64,000 nt of DNA from an uncultured Aquimarina sp. GTDB lineage: Bacteria > Bacteroidota > Bacteroidia > Flavobacteriales > Flavobacteriaceae. This document shows positions 39,601 through 46,817 of the stretch, in pieces (position 1 is the stretch's first letter; each line of letters starts with the position of its first letter). A program made the position numbers and the translations under genes. Location of the stretch: assembly GCA_947493495.1 (NCBI GenBank), contig CANLRN010000006.1, positions 43,760 to 107,759 on the forward strand, in the 5' to 3' direction. The notes below the pieces were generated by a model. It did no database searches. It was not told where the DNA came from and was given only the letters and a program-made list of their open reading frames with translations.

Positions 39601-40100
39601 TTCTCATAATTAAGAATTACTGGATCCGAAACTTGTACACCATTATTTAATACAACCGCAGTGGCAGAATCTATATTAGACTTGATTCCACTCTGTGAGA
39701 ATCCTAGATTCAATCCAAAAGTGAAATTCATATCTCTATTTAATTCTAGAGCGTATGCAAAATTAGCAACTCCACCAAAGTATCTATAAATGCCCTCATT
39801 TTGCTGATGCAATCCGATACTTACCCCTGTTTTTTCGTCAAAATTGGTAGTGTAATTGATAAGGTATGTCTGCGGATTATCATTAAAAGAAGCCCACTGT
39901 ATTTTATTATATACATTAAGTGATCTTTTGGTCTCTCTAACAAGCGAAAAGGTAGGGTTAAAATAGAATCTATTATATTTCACTAAATTGTGTGTAGGTA
40001 TATCCGTAGGCAAAACACCAAGTGTGCTGTTTTCCTCTTGACTATTGACTTTATAGAAAGTACTGCAAAATAATATTACTATAAGTAGTTTTCTAATCAT
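36630..40100 (-). CDS. PorP-like barrel fused to long coiled coil and SPOR-like repeats (SprD-like)
   Basis: 1156 aa in three parts. Residues 1-330: signal peptide (LLIVILFCSTFYKVNSQ) and a PorP/SprF-like beta-barrel (FNPTFSLVRETKRSLNVYNK; VSIGLHQQNEGIYRYFGG; GASVGIGANINKSISVGYTY). About 335-930: almost uninterrupted charged helix, including fifteen copies of a 15-residue unit (AARLAEEERARQEAE). About 950-1156: two similar segments (GYYLIGNVFRGGTYADKF... and GYYLITNIYKRENYFERG...) that resemble SPOR peptidoglycan-binding domains. It lies 20 bp upstream of the giant adhesin gene, where sprD stands in F. johnsoniae. A link from outer membrane to peptidoglycan is inferred. Confidence 0.8.
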   Translation of the reverse strand: MIRKLLIVILFCSTFYKVNSQEENSTLGVLPTDIPTHNLVKYNRFYFNPTFSLVRETKRSLNVYNKIQWASFNDNPQTYLINYTTNFDEKTGVSIGLHQQNEGIYRYFGGVANFAYALELNRDMNFTFGLNLGFSQSGIKSNIDSATAVVLNNGVQVSDPVILNYENSSVFLLTPGINFNYLDFDIGVSVGNLVAYNLSASELATDNIAYSGHIMYTRNLESRRRSRGSDSDKLIRGMAYANMLPDADLRYGANIILEYPSLGWAQAGYNSFYGASVGIGANINKSISVGYTYETGFGDTSNFGATHEVGLAYNFFKEQKRGRRKPNEAYEARDSEIRRLKKEILDQNKLIRELQNSRGDSLGQAQRAMNKLERSIQEAKEEEEKRARELSLQREEEVKLLNRKKEEEELAARKKLELEMAEKREQELAARKKLELEMAEQKKEEEAAAAVAQRNAEEQQAEEARIAAEETEREAEAARQEAAEEAEREAEATRQAAAEETERQAEAARQAAAETERQKEEAARLAEEEVKKQEEQRIEAEEIRKQEEVAEKARVEAEAKAAADEAARIASEKKLQLEMAAQKAEEERIASQKKLEREVAERKAEEERIASNKTLEREVQQQKDEAAEAERLREEAEAARLAEEERIRQETETARLAAEEQVRQQAEAARLAEEERARQEAEAARLAAEEQARQQAEAARLAEEERARQEAEAVRLAEEERARQEAEAARLAAEERARQEAEAVRLAEEERARQEAEAARLAEEERARQEAEAARLAEEERARQEAEAARLAEEERARQEAEAARLAEEERARQEAEAARLAAEEQARQEAEAARLAEEERARQEAEAARLAAEEQARQEAATDTKEENLEEIQKELDNSSRITSKLIAARDSLLTTTTNLDKREFSKLLESLVNMEDEAEEVKKESDPASSKRLTSRNRFIKFAEASRPEAKFATKYIPGYPEGYYLIGNVFRGGTYADKFTSTLNDLGFNDAQIILNPENQYQYVSIKSYRNKDEAAENYLNNIGNKYFGDMWILHIAKSRVESLKKLVQETRIIKDTVKDDTVLTENLSYIGGHNVENGYYLITNIYKRENYFERGMSKLKSQGLDPKYFRNPKDNYIYVYLEKFDNLDEAKQNLFSNMNNTYNGDLYILKIQ
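37531..38205 (-). repeat. fifteen tandem 45-bp repeats in the coiled-coil gene
   Basis: The core GCTxxTCTTGCTGC (plus strand) recurs at 37546, 37591, 37636 and every 45 bp up to 38176, always in register. Units differ by silent and a few coding changes (Ala/Val, Glu-Arg/Gln). Such an array can expand or contract in 15-residue steps without frameshift. Confidence 0.95.
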
Positions 40101-40104
40101 AAAT

Positions 40105-42129
40105 TTATCTCATTACCGTTATAGAGCCTTTTCTGACCACGGAACTATTTTTTGTTATTATATAATAATATACTGGTTCTTCCCCTGAAGATTTTGAATT
40201 TTCTGTAGGCCAATTATTCTGATAACTGACTGTATTAAAATCAATTTGTCCTCTAGGATCATATATTGTAACTTCTACATCTTGTTGATTAAATAATGAC
40301 GGCGGTAATAACCAGCTGTCATTAATATTGTCTCCATTTGGAGTAACAATATTGGGTATAATTTCTGATTCTCCTGGAGGAGCTACAGAGGACACTGATA
40401 CTGTCTCTGAGGTAATCATACATTCTTCTAATGCTAGAACTACAAAATAATCTCCCTCTTGATCAACCTCTATTGTATTTTGTGTTTCACCGATTATGAG
40501 TTCTCCATTAAAAAACCACTCATAACTATAATTAGAGCTAAGGGGCGCTGTTATAGTTACTGTTCCGTCTTCTGGTAAAATTTGGGGAGAAACTTCTAGT
40601 GTAATAGTACTGTCTAAAAACTCTACGACTATATCATTAGAATCTGTAGATGGTAAGCCTCCACCTTGTATAGTTGCGTTTAAAAAATAGGTTTGTCCTA
40701 TATCAGCATCAGTAATAGAAATTGTTGTATCCGTAACTCCTGTTGGATCATCATTTCTAAACCACTGAAAACTGAAAAATGCAAGTTGATCTTCTGTTAA
40801 TGGCACCTGAGCTCCCGAAGTGGTAATTCCAAATATATTTTCTAGCGCCAATACTGAAGAAGAGTTGTCATCACAATCTATAATATTAGAAATTTCTACT
40901 TCTAATCCTACTGCACTAACAACATTGGTAATAACCTCTAAAGCTTCGGTACACACACCTGTAGTATTAATTTCTGCTCGATATTCTGCAGGACTGTTTA
41001 CTAAAAATGACAATGCCCCACTATCACTTATAGGTACAGGGGGGTCTTGGGAAACATTATTTCTAAACCACTCTATAGTACTGCTAGGAGGAGCATCTGT
41101 TGTTATTTCTAACAAGATAGAATTTTGTAATGATAAAAGAACAATCTCTGGAGGTGGCCTAGTTATAATATTAAAGCCCAAATTAATGATCTCTACAGGA
41201 TTGGATATTTCAAAACAAGTGCTTGTTCCTGTAACTTCTACGGTATAAATACCTTCAAAATTACTAGTCGGCAGAACAAGTGTTGGCCCTGTCTCTGCAG
41301 TCAATACTTCTCCATTCTTTGTCCACTTATAGTCCAAACCTGCCGCTGTAATACTGCACGTAAGCACTTTGGTGTCTGAAGGACAAAATTCTTGTACAGC
41401 TGGTCCATTAATAGTAACCGTAGTCTTATTAAAATCAACCACAGTAACTGTAGAAACATTATCTGTAAATCGGTCATTACACGAACCAAAATCAGAGATG
41501 ACCGTATATGTCCCTGGTTGTGTTACATTTTCTAAAACAGTTCCTGTTTGATTCTGTATCAAAACATTATTAAAAAACCATTGGTATTGACCCAGGTTTT
41601 CTGGTGTTACTCTCAGATCTACAGACTCTCCTGGACACAATGCAACTAAATTAGTATTAGGGTTGGGCCCAAGCAGTGTCACTCTTTCACTATTATCAAA
41701 ATAATGAATTGCAACCTCTCTTGATACTCCTATATTAGAGTTATTATCCGTTTCTATATATCGAACTCGTATCCTATAATTATCACTCCTCAGGTCATTT
41801 TCTATTATAAATGGAGGAAACAAAATCTGCTCATTCGCCATAATTTCAAACATAGAAGTAAAACGTGTTAACACTCTAGGAGTGGGTGCAAAAATTCCAT
41901 CTTCATCTGATATTTCTAGAAAGTATTCTGTGTCAGCCATAAAATTACGACCGGCAACGGCAACGGCTTCTCGATTAGGAGCATCGGGTGTCACACAGAT
42001 CCTATCTGTTGTCACATTATTAATCGAAAATAAAGGTCTGGAAATATCCTGTGCAACACTCAAATAAGTGCACAAAAAGAAGCTTGCCATAACTACTAAT
42101 GCCGATATGCGGTTAAGTCTTTTATTCAT
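40105..42129 (-). CDS. T9SS type B sorting-domain protein with Ig-like repeats (SprC-like)
   Basis: 674-aa secreted protein. Signal peptide (ISALVVMASFFLCTYLSVAQ), then several Ig-like/PKD-like modules (CPGESVDLRVTPENLGQYQW, GTYTVISDFGSCNDRFTDNV, DYKWTKNGEVL, YEWFFNGELIIGETQNT), and a C-terminal sorting domain of about 85 residues (IPNIVTPNGDNINDSWLLPP; VTIYDPRGQIDFN; YYYIITKNSSVVRKGSITV). It is the first gene of the operon, 4 bp before the barrel-coiled-coil gene, the place of sprC in F. johnsoniae. Function beyond surface display unknown. Confidence 0.85.
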   Translation of the reverse strand: MNKRLNRISALVVMASFFLCTYLSVAQDISRPLFSINNVTTDRICVTPDAPNREAVAVAGRNFMADTEYFLEISDEDGIFAPTPRVLTRFTSMFEIMANEQILFPPFIIENDLRSDNYRIRVRYIETDNNSNIGVSREVAIHYFDNSERVTLLGPNPNTNLVALCPGESVDLRVTPENLGQYQWFFNNVLIQNQTGTVLENVTQPGTYTVISDFGSCNDRFTDNVSTVTVVDFNKTTVTINGPAVQEFCPSDTKVLTCSITAAGLDYKWTKNGEVLTAETGPTLVLPTSNFEGIYTVEVTGTSTCFEISNPVEIINLGFNIITRPPPEIVLLSLQNSILLEITTDAPPSSTIEWFRNNVSQDPPVPISDSGALSFLVNSPAEYRAEINTTGVCTEALEVITNVVSAVGLEVEISNIIDCDDNSSSVLALENIFGITTSGAQVPLTEDQLAFFSFQWFRNDDPTGVTDTTISITDADIGQTYFLNATIQGGGLPSTDSNDIVVEFLDSTITLEVSPQILPEDGTVTITAPLSSNYSYEWFFNGELIIGETQNTIEVDQEGDYFVVLALEECMITSETVSVSSVAPPGESEIIPNIVTPNGDNINDSWLLPPSLFNQQDVEVTIYDPRGQIDFNTVSYQNNWPTENSKSSGEEPVYYYIITKNSSVVRKGSITVMR

Positions 42130-42808
42130 AATATCACACTTATCTGGTTTATGTGAAATATGTTATCAGTAACTAAGCGATTTGGGGCGCTTGTTAACAA
42201 TTTTGTTAATATAATTATTGTAAAGTCATAAATTTATAAATATTTAATTTATAACAAACTAATTTTTCGTTTTTTTTTGTAATAATATTCCTACCATAAA
42301 TTGAAGATAATAATTACATCTATTAATTAGCTAAACCCAAACTTTGTATAATATACATAAAAATATGTAAATCAAATCGTTATATAAGTAAAAAAGAGGG
42401 CTATTAAGGTAAAAAAGTTCTCTTTGTCTGTTTAAAAAACAGTAATCAATTGATTTGTATTATCAAAAAAAATAGCTGTTTATCAATTCTCTCGATTTTT
42501 AAAGCGCTTTAAAAAAGTCTAAAAAAAGCACATTTCGTCGATGAAGTGTTATTGTTTTTTGTTAAAATTGCATTTTTCAATCAAAATTAACTCTTGAAAA
42601 AACAGTTTAATTTGTTACAATAAAAAAGTATAATTTAAAACGAAATTATGCGTGATTCCATACTAAAAAAGTAGTTAAATCTATCCAATTTATTAGGTAA
42701 ACAACAAGCTCAATTATGCTTATCAAACACACTAAATCTAAGCTTCATTATAAAAGAATCTATACTAAAGGATTCTCTTATATTACATAAATATACAAGT
42801 ATAAATAT
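42130..42808. other. 679-bp noncoding region upstream of the adhesin operon
   Basis: Very AT-rich with no ORF of substance. Near the operon start it holds AAGCG-x8-CGCTT (42175-42192) and the palindrome TTAACAATTTTGTTAA (42194-42209). Further up is a perfect 20-bp palindrome with a GCGC centre (42496-42515). No TAnnTTTG motif was found on the minus strand at useful distance, so the operon promoter may use another sigma factor or an activator. Confidence 0.5.
42751..42776 (-). terminator. possible terminator of the OmpH-like gene
   Basis: On the minus strand AGAATC and GATTCT form a six-pair stem with a ten-base loop, followed by TTTTA; it lies about 35-60 bp after the stop codon. Confidence 0.4.
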
Positions 42809-43339
42809 CTATTCTTTATTCGAAGGAATAGAGTCATTCCCATTCAATTCTGACAAAATTTTATCAGTAATATCTAGGCCTTCTTTTGCATAAAAAATGT
42901 TACCTACCTCTGTTTCTCCATATATATATGTATACCCGTTCTTCTTACCGTATTCTTTTACAAAAGTTTTTACTTTCTTTATTATAGAATCTATTTCGTC
43001 TTGGCTTCCTTTCTTGATTTCTTGCATTCTGTTCTGTTGTTCTCTCTGCAATTGTTGTTGTTTTACCATCAACTCTTGTTCTTTTTTCTCTCTATTGCTC
43101 TTCGTCATGGATTTCATAATATTCTGGTATCCCTGAACTTCTGTCTGAAACTGCTTTGCTTTATTTTCTAATTCTGTTCTAAGATCAGTATTCTTTTTTG
43201 TCCATTTTTCTTGTGCATTTTTCATCACATTATAGTCAGAAACAACTTTAGTATTATTAATATATGCTGTTTTTTCTGTTTGTTGATTGCACGAAGTAAT
43301 TGCAAACACTATAGCAACTATCCAAATGTATTTTTTCAT
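42809..43339 (-). CDS. OmpH/Skp family lipoprotein
   Basis: 176-aa protein starting at ATG 43339 (MKKYIWIVAIVFAITSCNQQ), with lipobox Cys after ITS; the longer frame to 43465 adds 42 non-signal residues and is rejected. After the lipid anchor comes a long charged helical region (LRTELENKAKQFQTEVQGYQ; EQELMVKQQQLQREQQNRMQ) typical of the trimeric tentacles of Skp, and a C-terminal domain (EYGKKNGYTYIYGETEVGNI). Skp is a soluble periplasmic chaperone for outer-membrane proteins; a lipid-anchored form is seen in Bacteroidetes. A TACTTTTG promoter motif lies 25 bp upstream. Confidence 0.85.
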   Translation of the reverse strand: MKKYIWIVAIVFAITSCNQQTEKTAYINNTKVVSDYNVMKNAQEKWTKKNTDLRTELENKAKQFQTEVQGYQNIMKSMTKSNREKKEQELMVKQQQLQREQQNRMQEIKKGSQDEIDSIIKKVKTFVKEYGKKNGYTYIYGETEVGNIFYAKEGLDITDKILSELNGNDSIPSNKE

Positions 43340-43363
43340 TATTCTTAAAATTATAGTTCTGCG

Positions 43364-43371
43364 CAAAAGTA
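43364..43371 (-). promoter_or_regulatory. TAnnTTTG -7 element of the OmpH-like gene
   Basis: The minus strand reads TACTTTTG 24 bp before the ATG at 43339; this also supports that start over the longer frame, which would begin upstream of the promoter. Confidence 0.5.
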
Positions 43372-43419
43372 TCAAAGTTCGATAGATGTATAGAACAATA
43401 ATTCGTGAAATTAATCTAT

Positions 43420-43468
43420 TATAAGAAAAAACAATGATTTGCCTATAATTTATAAGAAAAAACAATGA
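43420..43468. repeat. pair of 18-bp direct repeats
   Basis: TATAAGAAAAAACAATGA occurs at 43420-43437 and again at 43451-43468, 31 bp apart start to start (about three helical turns). They lie 50-100 bp upstream of the OmpH promoter element, a reasonable place for an operator; a simple tandem duplication is the alternative. Confidence 0.6.
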
Positions 43469-43527
43469 AAAACTATTTGTTTAAAGCCTTTTAGAGCTTC
43501 CAAAATAAAAAAAGGAGGTGATTCTAT

Positions 43528-43635
43528 ATGAGTAGAGCTAAAATGTATTTACAAAAGCTTAAAACAATAATTACTCGTTTCTTAGGATATAAATATGTGA
43601 AGAATATTGTTTGGATCGCATTCCTTTTAAATTAG
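43528..43635 (+). CDS. possible 35-aa basic peptide with a strong Shine-Dalgarno
   Basis: Short ORF (MSRAKMYLQKLKTIITRFLG, then a hydrophobic end) preceded by AAAGGAGGTGATT at 43511-43523, which matches the 16S rRNA 3'-tail complement at 12 of 13 bases with 9 bases between GGAGG and ATG. That is exceptional in a genome where start sites otherwise lack Shine-Dalgarno sequences. It overlaps the 3' end of the methyltransferase gene on the opposite strand, and its promoter is unclear. It may be chance; no family recognised. Confidence 0.35.
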   Translation: MSRAKMYLQKLKTIITRFLGYKYVKNIVWIAFLLN

Positions 43636-44419
43636 AATACCATCCAACCCAAAAAGCACGTATATAATTAATTCTATTATTTTTATACTTTTCTGATAAT
43701 AATGAAACATAAAAAGAATCAAATTTCATAGGCACTACTTTTTCAAGGTTCATGTTATGTTCTCCAAATAATTTTTGAATTGATGTAACAGAAAAATGTC
43801 TTAGATGCCTAGGTGCATCATACCCTGCCCAATAGGATTTATAATACTCAGCGTCAAAGGACTTATAATTAGGAACAGCTATAATTGCATATCCATTGGG
43901 TTTTAATAACCGCTTGATCTCTTTTATCTGATCGTTTAGTTTTGGAATGTGTTCTAATACATGCCACATAGTTATCACATCAAATTCATTAGAATTGAGT
44001 GTTGTAGTCTCGTTTTGTAGTTCAACTCCTTTTGCAGATGCTAGTGTTTTAGCTTTTTCGTTTGGTTCTATCCCATAAATTTTCCATTGATGCTCTTTTG
44101 CTATCATCAAAAAATCTCCTGTTCCTGCTCCTATGTCTAAAATAGTACCTGTTCCTTTTTGCAATCTAGAAACCAATTTTATTTTTTTCTTTAGTGAATA
44201 TCTTTTTACCAAATGATACATCTTTTCGATAATCGTTCTCTTAGCATCTGTATGAGAGATGTAATCTTCACTCTTATAATATGTATGTAATTGATCTTCT
44301 TCAGGCATTGGTGATGTGATCAGCATTTCATATTCTGGATCTACATAAAGTTTAAAGACTTCTTTAGAAACTGTATGGTCTTTGCATTCTATAAAAAAAC
44401 TAAGCTTTTCAGTATTCAT
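43571..44419 (-). CDS. class I SAM-dependent methyltransferase
   Basis: About 282 aa; I start at ATG 44419 (MNTEKLSFFIECKDHTVSKE) rather than the GTG four codons upstream. A Rossmann methyltransferase domain starts at about residue 85 with the SAM motif TILDIGAGTGDFLMIA, followed by IYGIEPNEKAKTLA, FDVITMWHVLEHIPKLNDQI and GYAIIAVPNYKSFDAEYYKS. The N-terminal 80 residues and the RHLRHFSVTSIQKLF segment are typical of methyltransferases acting on cell-surface sugars or lipids; substrate unknown. It follows a parS-like site and the frameshifted gene. Confidence 0.85.
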   Translation of the reverse strand: MNTEKLSFFIECKDHTVSKEVFKLYVDPEYEMLITSPMPEEDQLHTYYKSEDYISHTDAKRTIIEKMYHLVKRYSLKKKIKLVSRLQKGTGTILDIGAGTGDFLMIAKEHQWKIYGIEPNEKAKTLASAKGVELQNETTTLNSNEFDVITMWHVLEHIPKLNDQIKEIKRLLKPNGYAIIAVPNYKSFDAEYYKSYWAGYDAPRHLRHFSVTSIQKLFGEHNMNLEKVVPMKFDSFYVSLLSEKYKNNRINYIRAFWVGWYSNLKGMRSKQYSSHIYILRNE

Positions 44420-44443
44420 TTTTTTGATCACTCTTTTTCTATT

Positions 44444-44459
44444 TGTTCCACGTGGAACT
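44444..44459. promoter_or_regulatory. parS-like site 1
   Basis: TGTTCCACGTGGAACT, one base from the symmetric parS consensus TGTTnCACGTGnAACA bound by ParB. It lies between the frameshifted gene, whose stop codon overlaps it by two bases, and the methyltransferase gene. Confidence 0.75.
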
Positions 44460-44882
44460 ATTCTTTAGTTGCATCATAAATTTCTACATCTAACAATTCT
44501 CTAACTTGTTGTGCTATATGTAATGCCTGTTCATATGTAATAGTCTTTAGTAGTGTGAAATGTCTATTTTCTGTAAAACCCGCACTACATAAAAATGATG
44601 AATTTCTTTATTTACAGAATCTTCATCTTTTTGGCTAAATCTAGCTAAAAAGACTGAAATATAATCTAGGAAGTCCACTTTTTCATGAAAACTGAAACAA
44701 GTAACACCATAAAAACTCATTTCTGTAACAACTTCAAAATTCTTTTTGATTACATAAGAGGTAGTGCATACTACCCATATGAGAAAATCAACTAAAAGAC
44801 CTTTTGCGGTATCTAAAACAGACCACATAACCACTATCATCTGCAACATTGATGTTTCTTGAGGTATCTCCTCAAATGTCAT
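44458..44882 (-). pseudogene. small gene after mnmG with one frameshift
   Basis: The frame opened at ATG 44882 (MTFEEIPQETSMLQMIVVMW) overlaps the mnmG stop by one base. Its first part ends ...NKEIHHFYVVR, then runs into 11 out-of-register codons and a stop at 44547. One extra G in the GGG run at about 44579-44581 would rejoin it to GFTENRHFTLLKTITYEQAL and a tail ...ELLDVEIYDATKE ending with TAG at 44458. Restored length 141 aa. I do not recognise the family. Either a recent mutation or a base-calling error. Confidence 0.65.
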
Positions 44883-46753
44883 TATCTTCCTAAATAAACT
44901 AACAAAACAGAAATATCACTTGGAGTTACACCGCTAATTCTTGATGCTTGAGAAATAGTAGCTGGTTGTATTTTTGTCATTTTTTCACACGCTTCATATG
45001 ACAATGATTTTAGTTTCATATAATCAAAATCTTTTGGGATTTTAATATATTCTAATCTATTTAATTTGTCGGCATTATTTTTCTCTTTTTCTATATATCC
45101 AGCATATTTAATCTGAATTTCTGTTTGCTCTAATACTTCTTTGTCTAGCTTATTATCTTTAATATAAGCAGCTATTTTTTCAAAATGTTTAATGTCATCT
45201 AAGGTGATTTGTGGTCGAGAAAATAGTTTAAACAATTTACCGCTTTGATTAATTAATGATGATTCCTTTTTTTCTAAAACGGGATTTGCTTCTTCTGGTG
45301 AAACACTAGTGTCTTTAAAGAACTGAACAAAATTTTTGGATTTCTTTTCTTTTTCTTCCATCCTTCTTATTCTTTCATCTGAAGCTAATCCTATCTCATG
45401 TGCAATTGGAGTTAATCTAAAATCTGCATTATCCTGCCTTAATAGGGTTCTATATTCTGCTCTAGAAGTAAACATCCGATACGGTTCTTCTGTTCCTTTA
45501 GTTATTAAATCATCAATTAATACTCCTATATAAGCTTCATTTCTTTTTAAAACAAAAGTATCTTTATCTTTAATTTTTAACGCAGCATTTATGCCTGCCA
45601 TTAGTCCTTGTGAGGCAGCTTCTTCATATCCTGTAGTCCCATTTATTTGTCCAGCAAAAAACAAACCAGAAACTAATTTAGTCTCTAAGGTATGTGTTAA
45701 TTGCGTAGGTGGAAAATAATCATATTCAATCGCATATCCAGGTCTAAAAAATTTAACTTTCTCAAAACCTGTTACTGATTTTAATGCCTTGAATTGTATG
45801 TCTTCTGGCAGGGATGTGGAAAACCCATTTACATATACCTCGACAGTATTCCAACCTTCTGGTTCTACAAAAAGTTGATGTCTATCTTTATCTGCAAATC
45901 TATTAATTTTATCTTCTATCGACGGACAATATCTAGGGCCTATACTTTTTATACTTCCATTAAACATTGGAGATCTATCAAAACCTTCTCGTAATAAATC
46001 ATGAACTGTACTAGAGGTATATGTCATATGACAAGATCGTTGTTGGGTAAGCGGAGCAGATAAATCTGAATAACTAAACTTTTCTGGAAATTCATCTCCT
46101 GGTTGTTCTACCATCTTGCTATAGTCCAATGATCTTCCATCTACTCTTGGCGGTGTACCTGTTTTCATTCTACCAGAATCAAAACCAAGATCGATGAGTT
46201 GCTCTGTTATTCCTGTTGCAGCTCGTTCTCCAGCTCTACCTCCACCGAATTGTTTTTCTCCTATATGAATCAGGCCATTAAGAAAAGTGCCATTGGTTAG
46301 CACTACTGTTCTTCCTCTAACTTCAATCCCTAATGAAGTTCTTACGCCCTTAATTTGATTTCCTTCTACAAGTAACCCGCTAACCATTTCTTGATAAAAA
46401 TCAAGATTTTGTGTTTGTTCTAAAAGTAATCTCCATTCTTCTGCAAATCGCATTCGATCACTTTGTACTCTAGGACTCCACATGGCTGGCCCTTTTGACT
46501 TATTCAACATCTTAAACTGAATAGCTGTCCGATCACTTACAATACCACTATACCCGCCTAGCGCATCAATTTCTCTAACTATCTGTCCTTTGGCGATTCC
46601 TCCCATTGCTGGATTACAACTCATCTGAGCTATGTTTTGCAAATTCATCGTGATCAACAATGTGCTGCACCCAAGATTGGCCGCAGCAGCAGCAGCTTCA
46701 CTTCCTGCATGTCCTGCTCCAACTACTATTACATCATACTCTTTATTAAACAT
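44882..46753 (-). CDS. mnmG: tRNA uridine-5-carboxymethylaminomethyl modification enzyme MnmG (GidA)
   Basis: FAD enzyme which with MnmE modifies the wobble uridine of several tRNAs. The 623-aa length and motifs are standard: VVGAGHAGSEAAAAAANLG (FAD), SCNPAMGGIAKGQIVREIDA, GTFLNGLIHIGEKQFGGGRA, GLFFAGQINGTTGYEEAASQ, and the C-terminal MnmE/tRNA-binding helical domain (SYEACEKMTKIQPATISQAS). mnmG is often near the replication origin, and here it is flanked by four parS-like sites. mnmE is not in the window. Confidence 0.97.
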   Translation of the reverse strand: MFNKEYDVIVVGAGHAGSEAAAAAANLGCSTLLITMNLQNIAQMSCNPAMGGIAKGQIVREIDALGGYSGIVSDRTAIQFKMLNKSKGPAMWSPRVQSDRMRFAEEWRLLLEQTQNLDFYQEMVSGLLVEGNQIKGVRTSLGIEVRGRTVVLTNGTFLNGLIHIGEKQFGGGRAGERAATGITEQLIDLGFDSGRMKTGTPPRVDGRSLDYSKMVEQPGDEFPEKFSYSDLSAPLTQQRSCHMTYTSSTVHDLLREGFDRSPMFNGSIKSIGPRYCPSIEDKINRFADKDRHQLFVEPEGWNTVEVYVNGFSTSLPEDIQFKALKSVTGFEKVKFFRPGYAIEYDYFPPTQLTHTLETKLVSGLFFAGQINGTTGYEEAASQGLMAGINAALKIKDKDTFVLKRNEAYIGVLIDDLITKGTEEPYRMFTSRAEYRTLLRQDNADFRLTPIAHEIGLASDERIRRMEEKEKKSKNFVQFFKDTSVSPEEANPVLEKKESSLINQSGKLFKLFSRPQITLDDIKHFEKIAAYIKDNKLDKEVLEQTEIQIKYAGYIEKEKNNADKLNRLEYIKIPKDFDYMKLKSLSYEACEKMTKIQPATISQASRISGVTPSDISVLLVYLGR

Positions 46754-46767
46754 AACTTACCTCTATT

Positions 46768-46783
46768 TGTTCCACGTGGAACT
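46768..46783. promoter_or_regulatory. parS-like site 2
   Basis: TGTTCCACGTGGAACT, 15 bp upstream of the mnmG ATG; identical to site 1. ParB binding here could also affect mnmG transcription. Confidence 0.8.
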
Positions 46784-46794
46784 ATTAAAAAATT

Positions 46795-46810
46795 TGTTCC
46801 ACGTGGAACA
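46795..46810. promoter_or_regulatory. parS-like site 3
   Basis: TGTTCCACGTGGAACA, a perfect 16-bp palindrome matching parS consensus, 27 bp from site 2. Confidence 0.85.
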
Positions 46811-46817
46811 AATAAAA

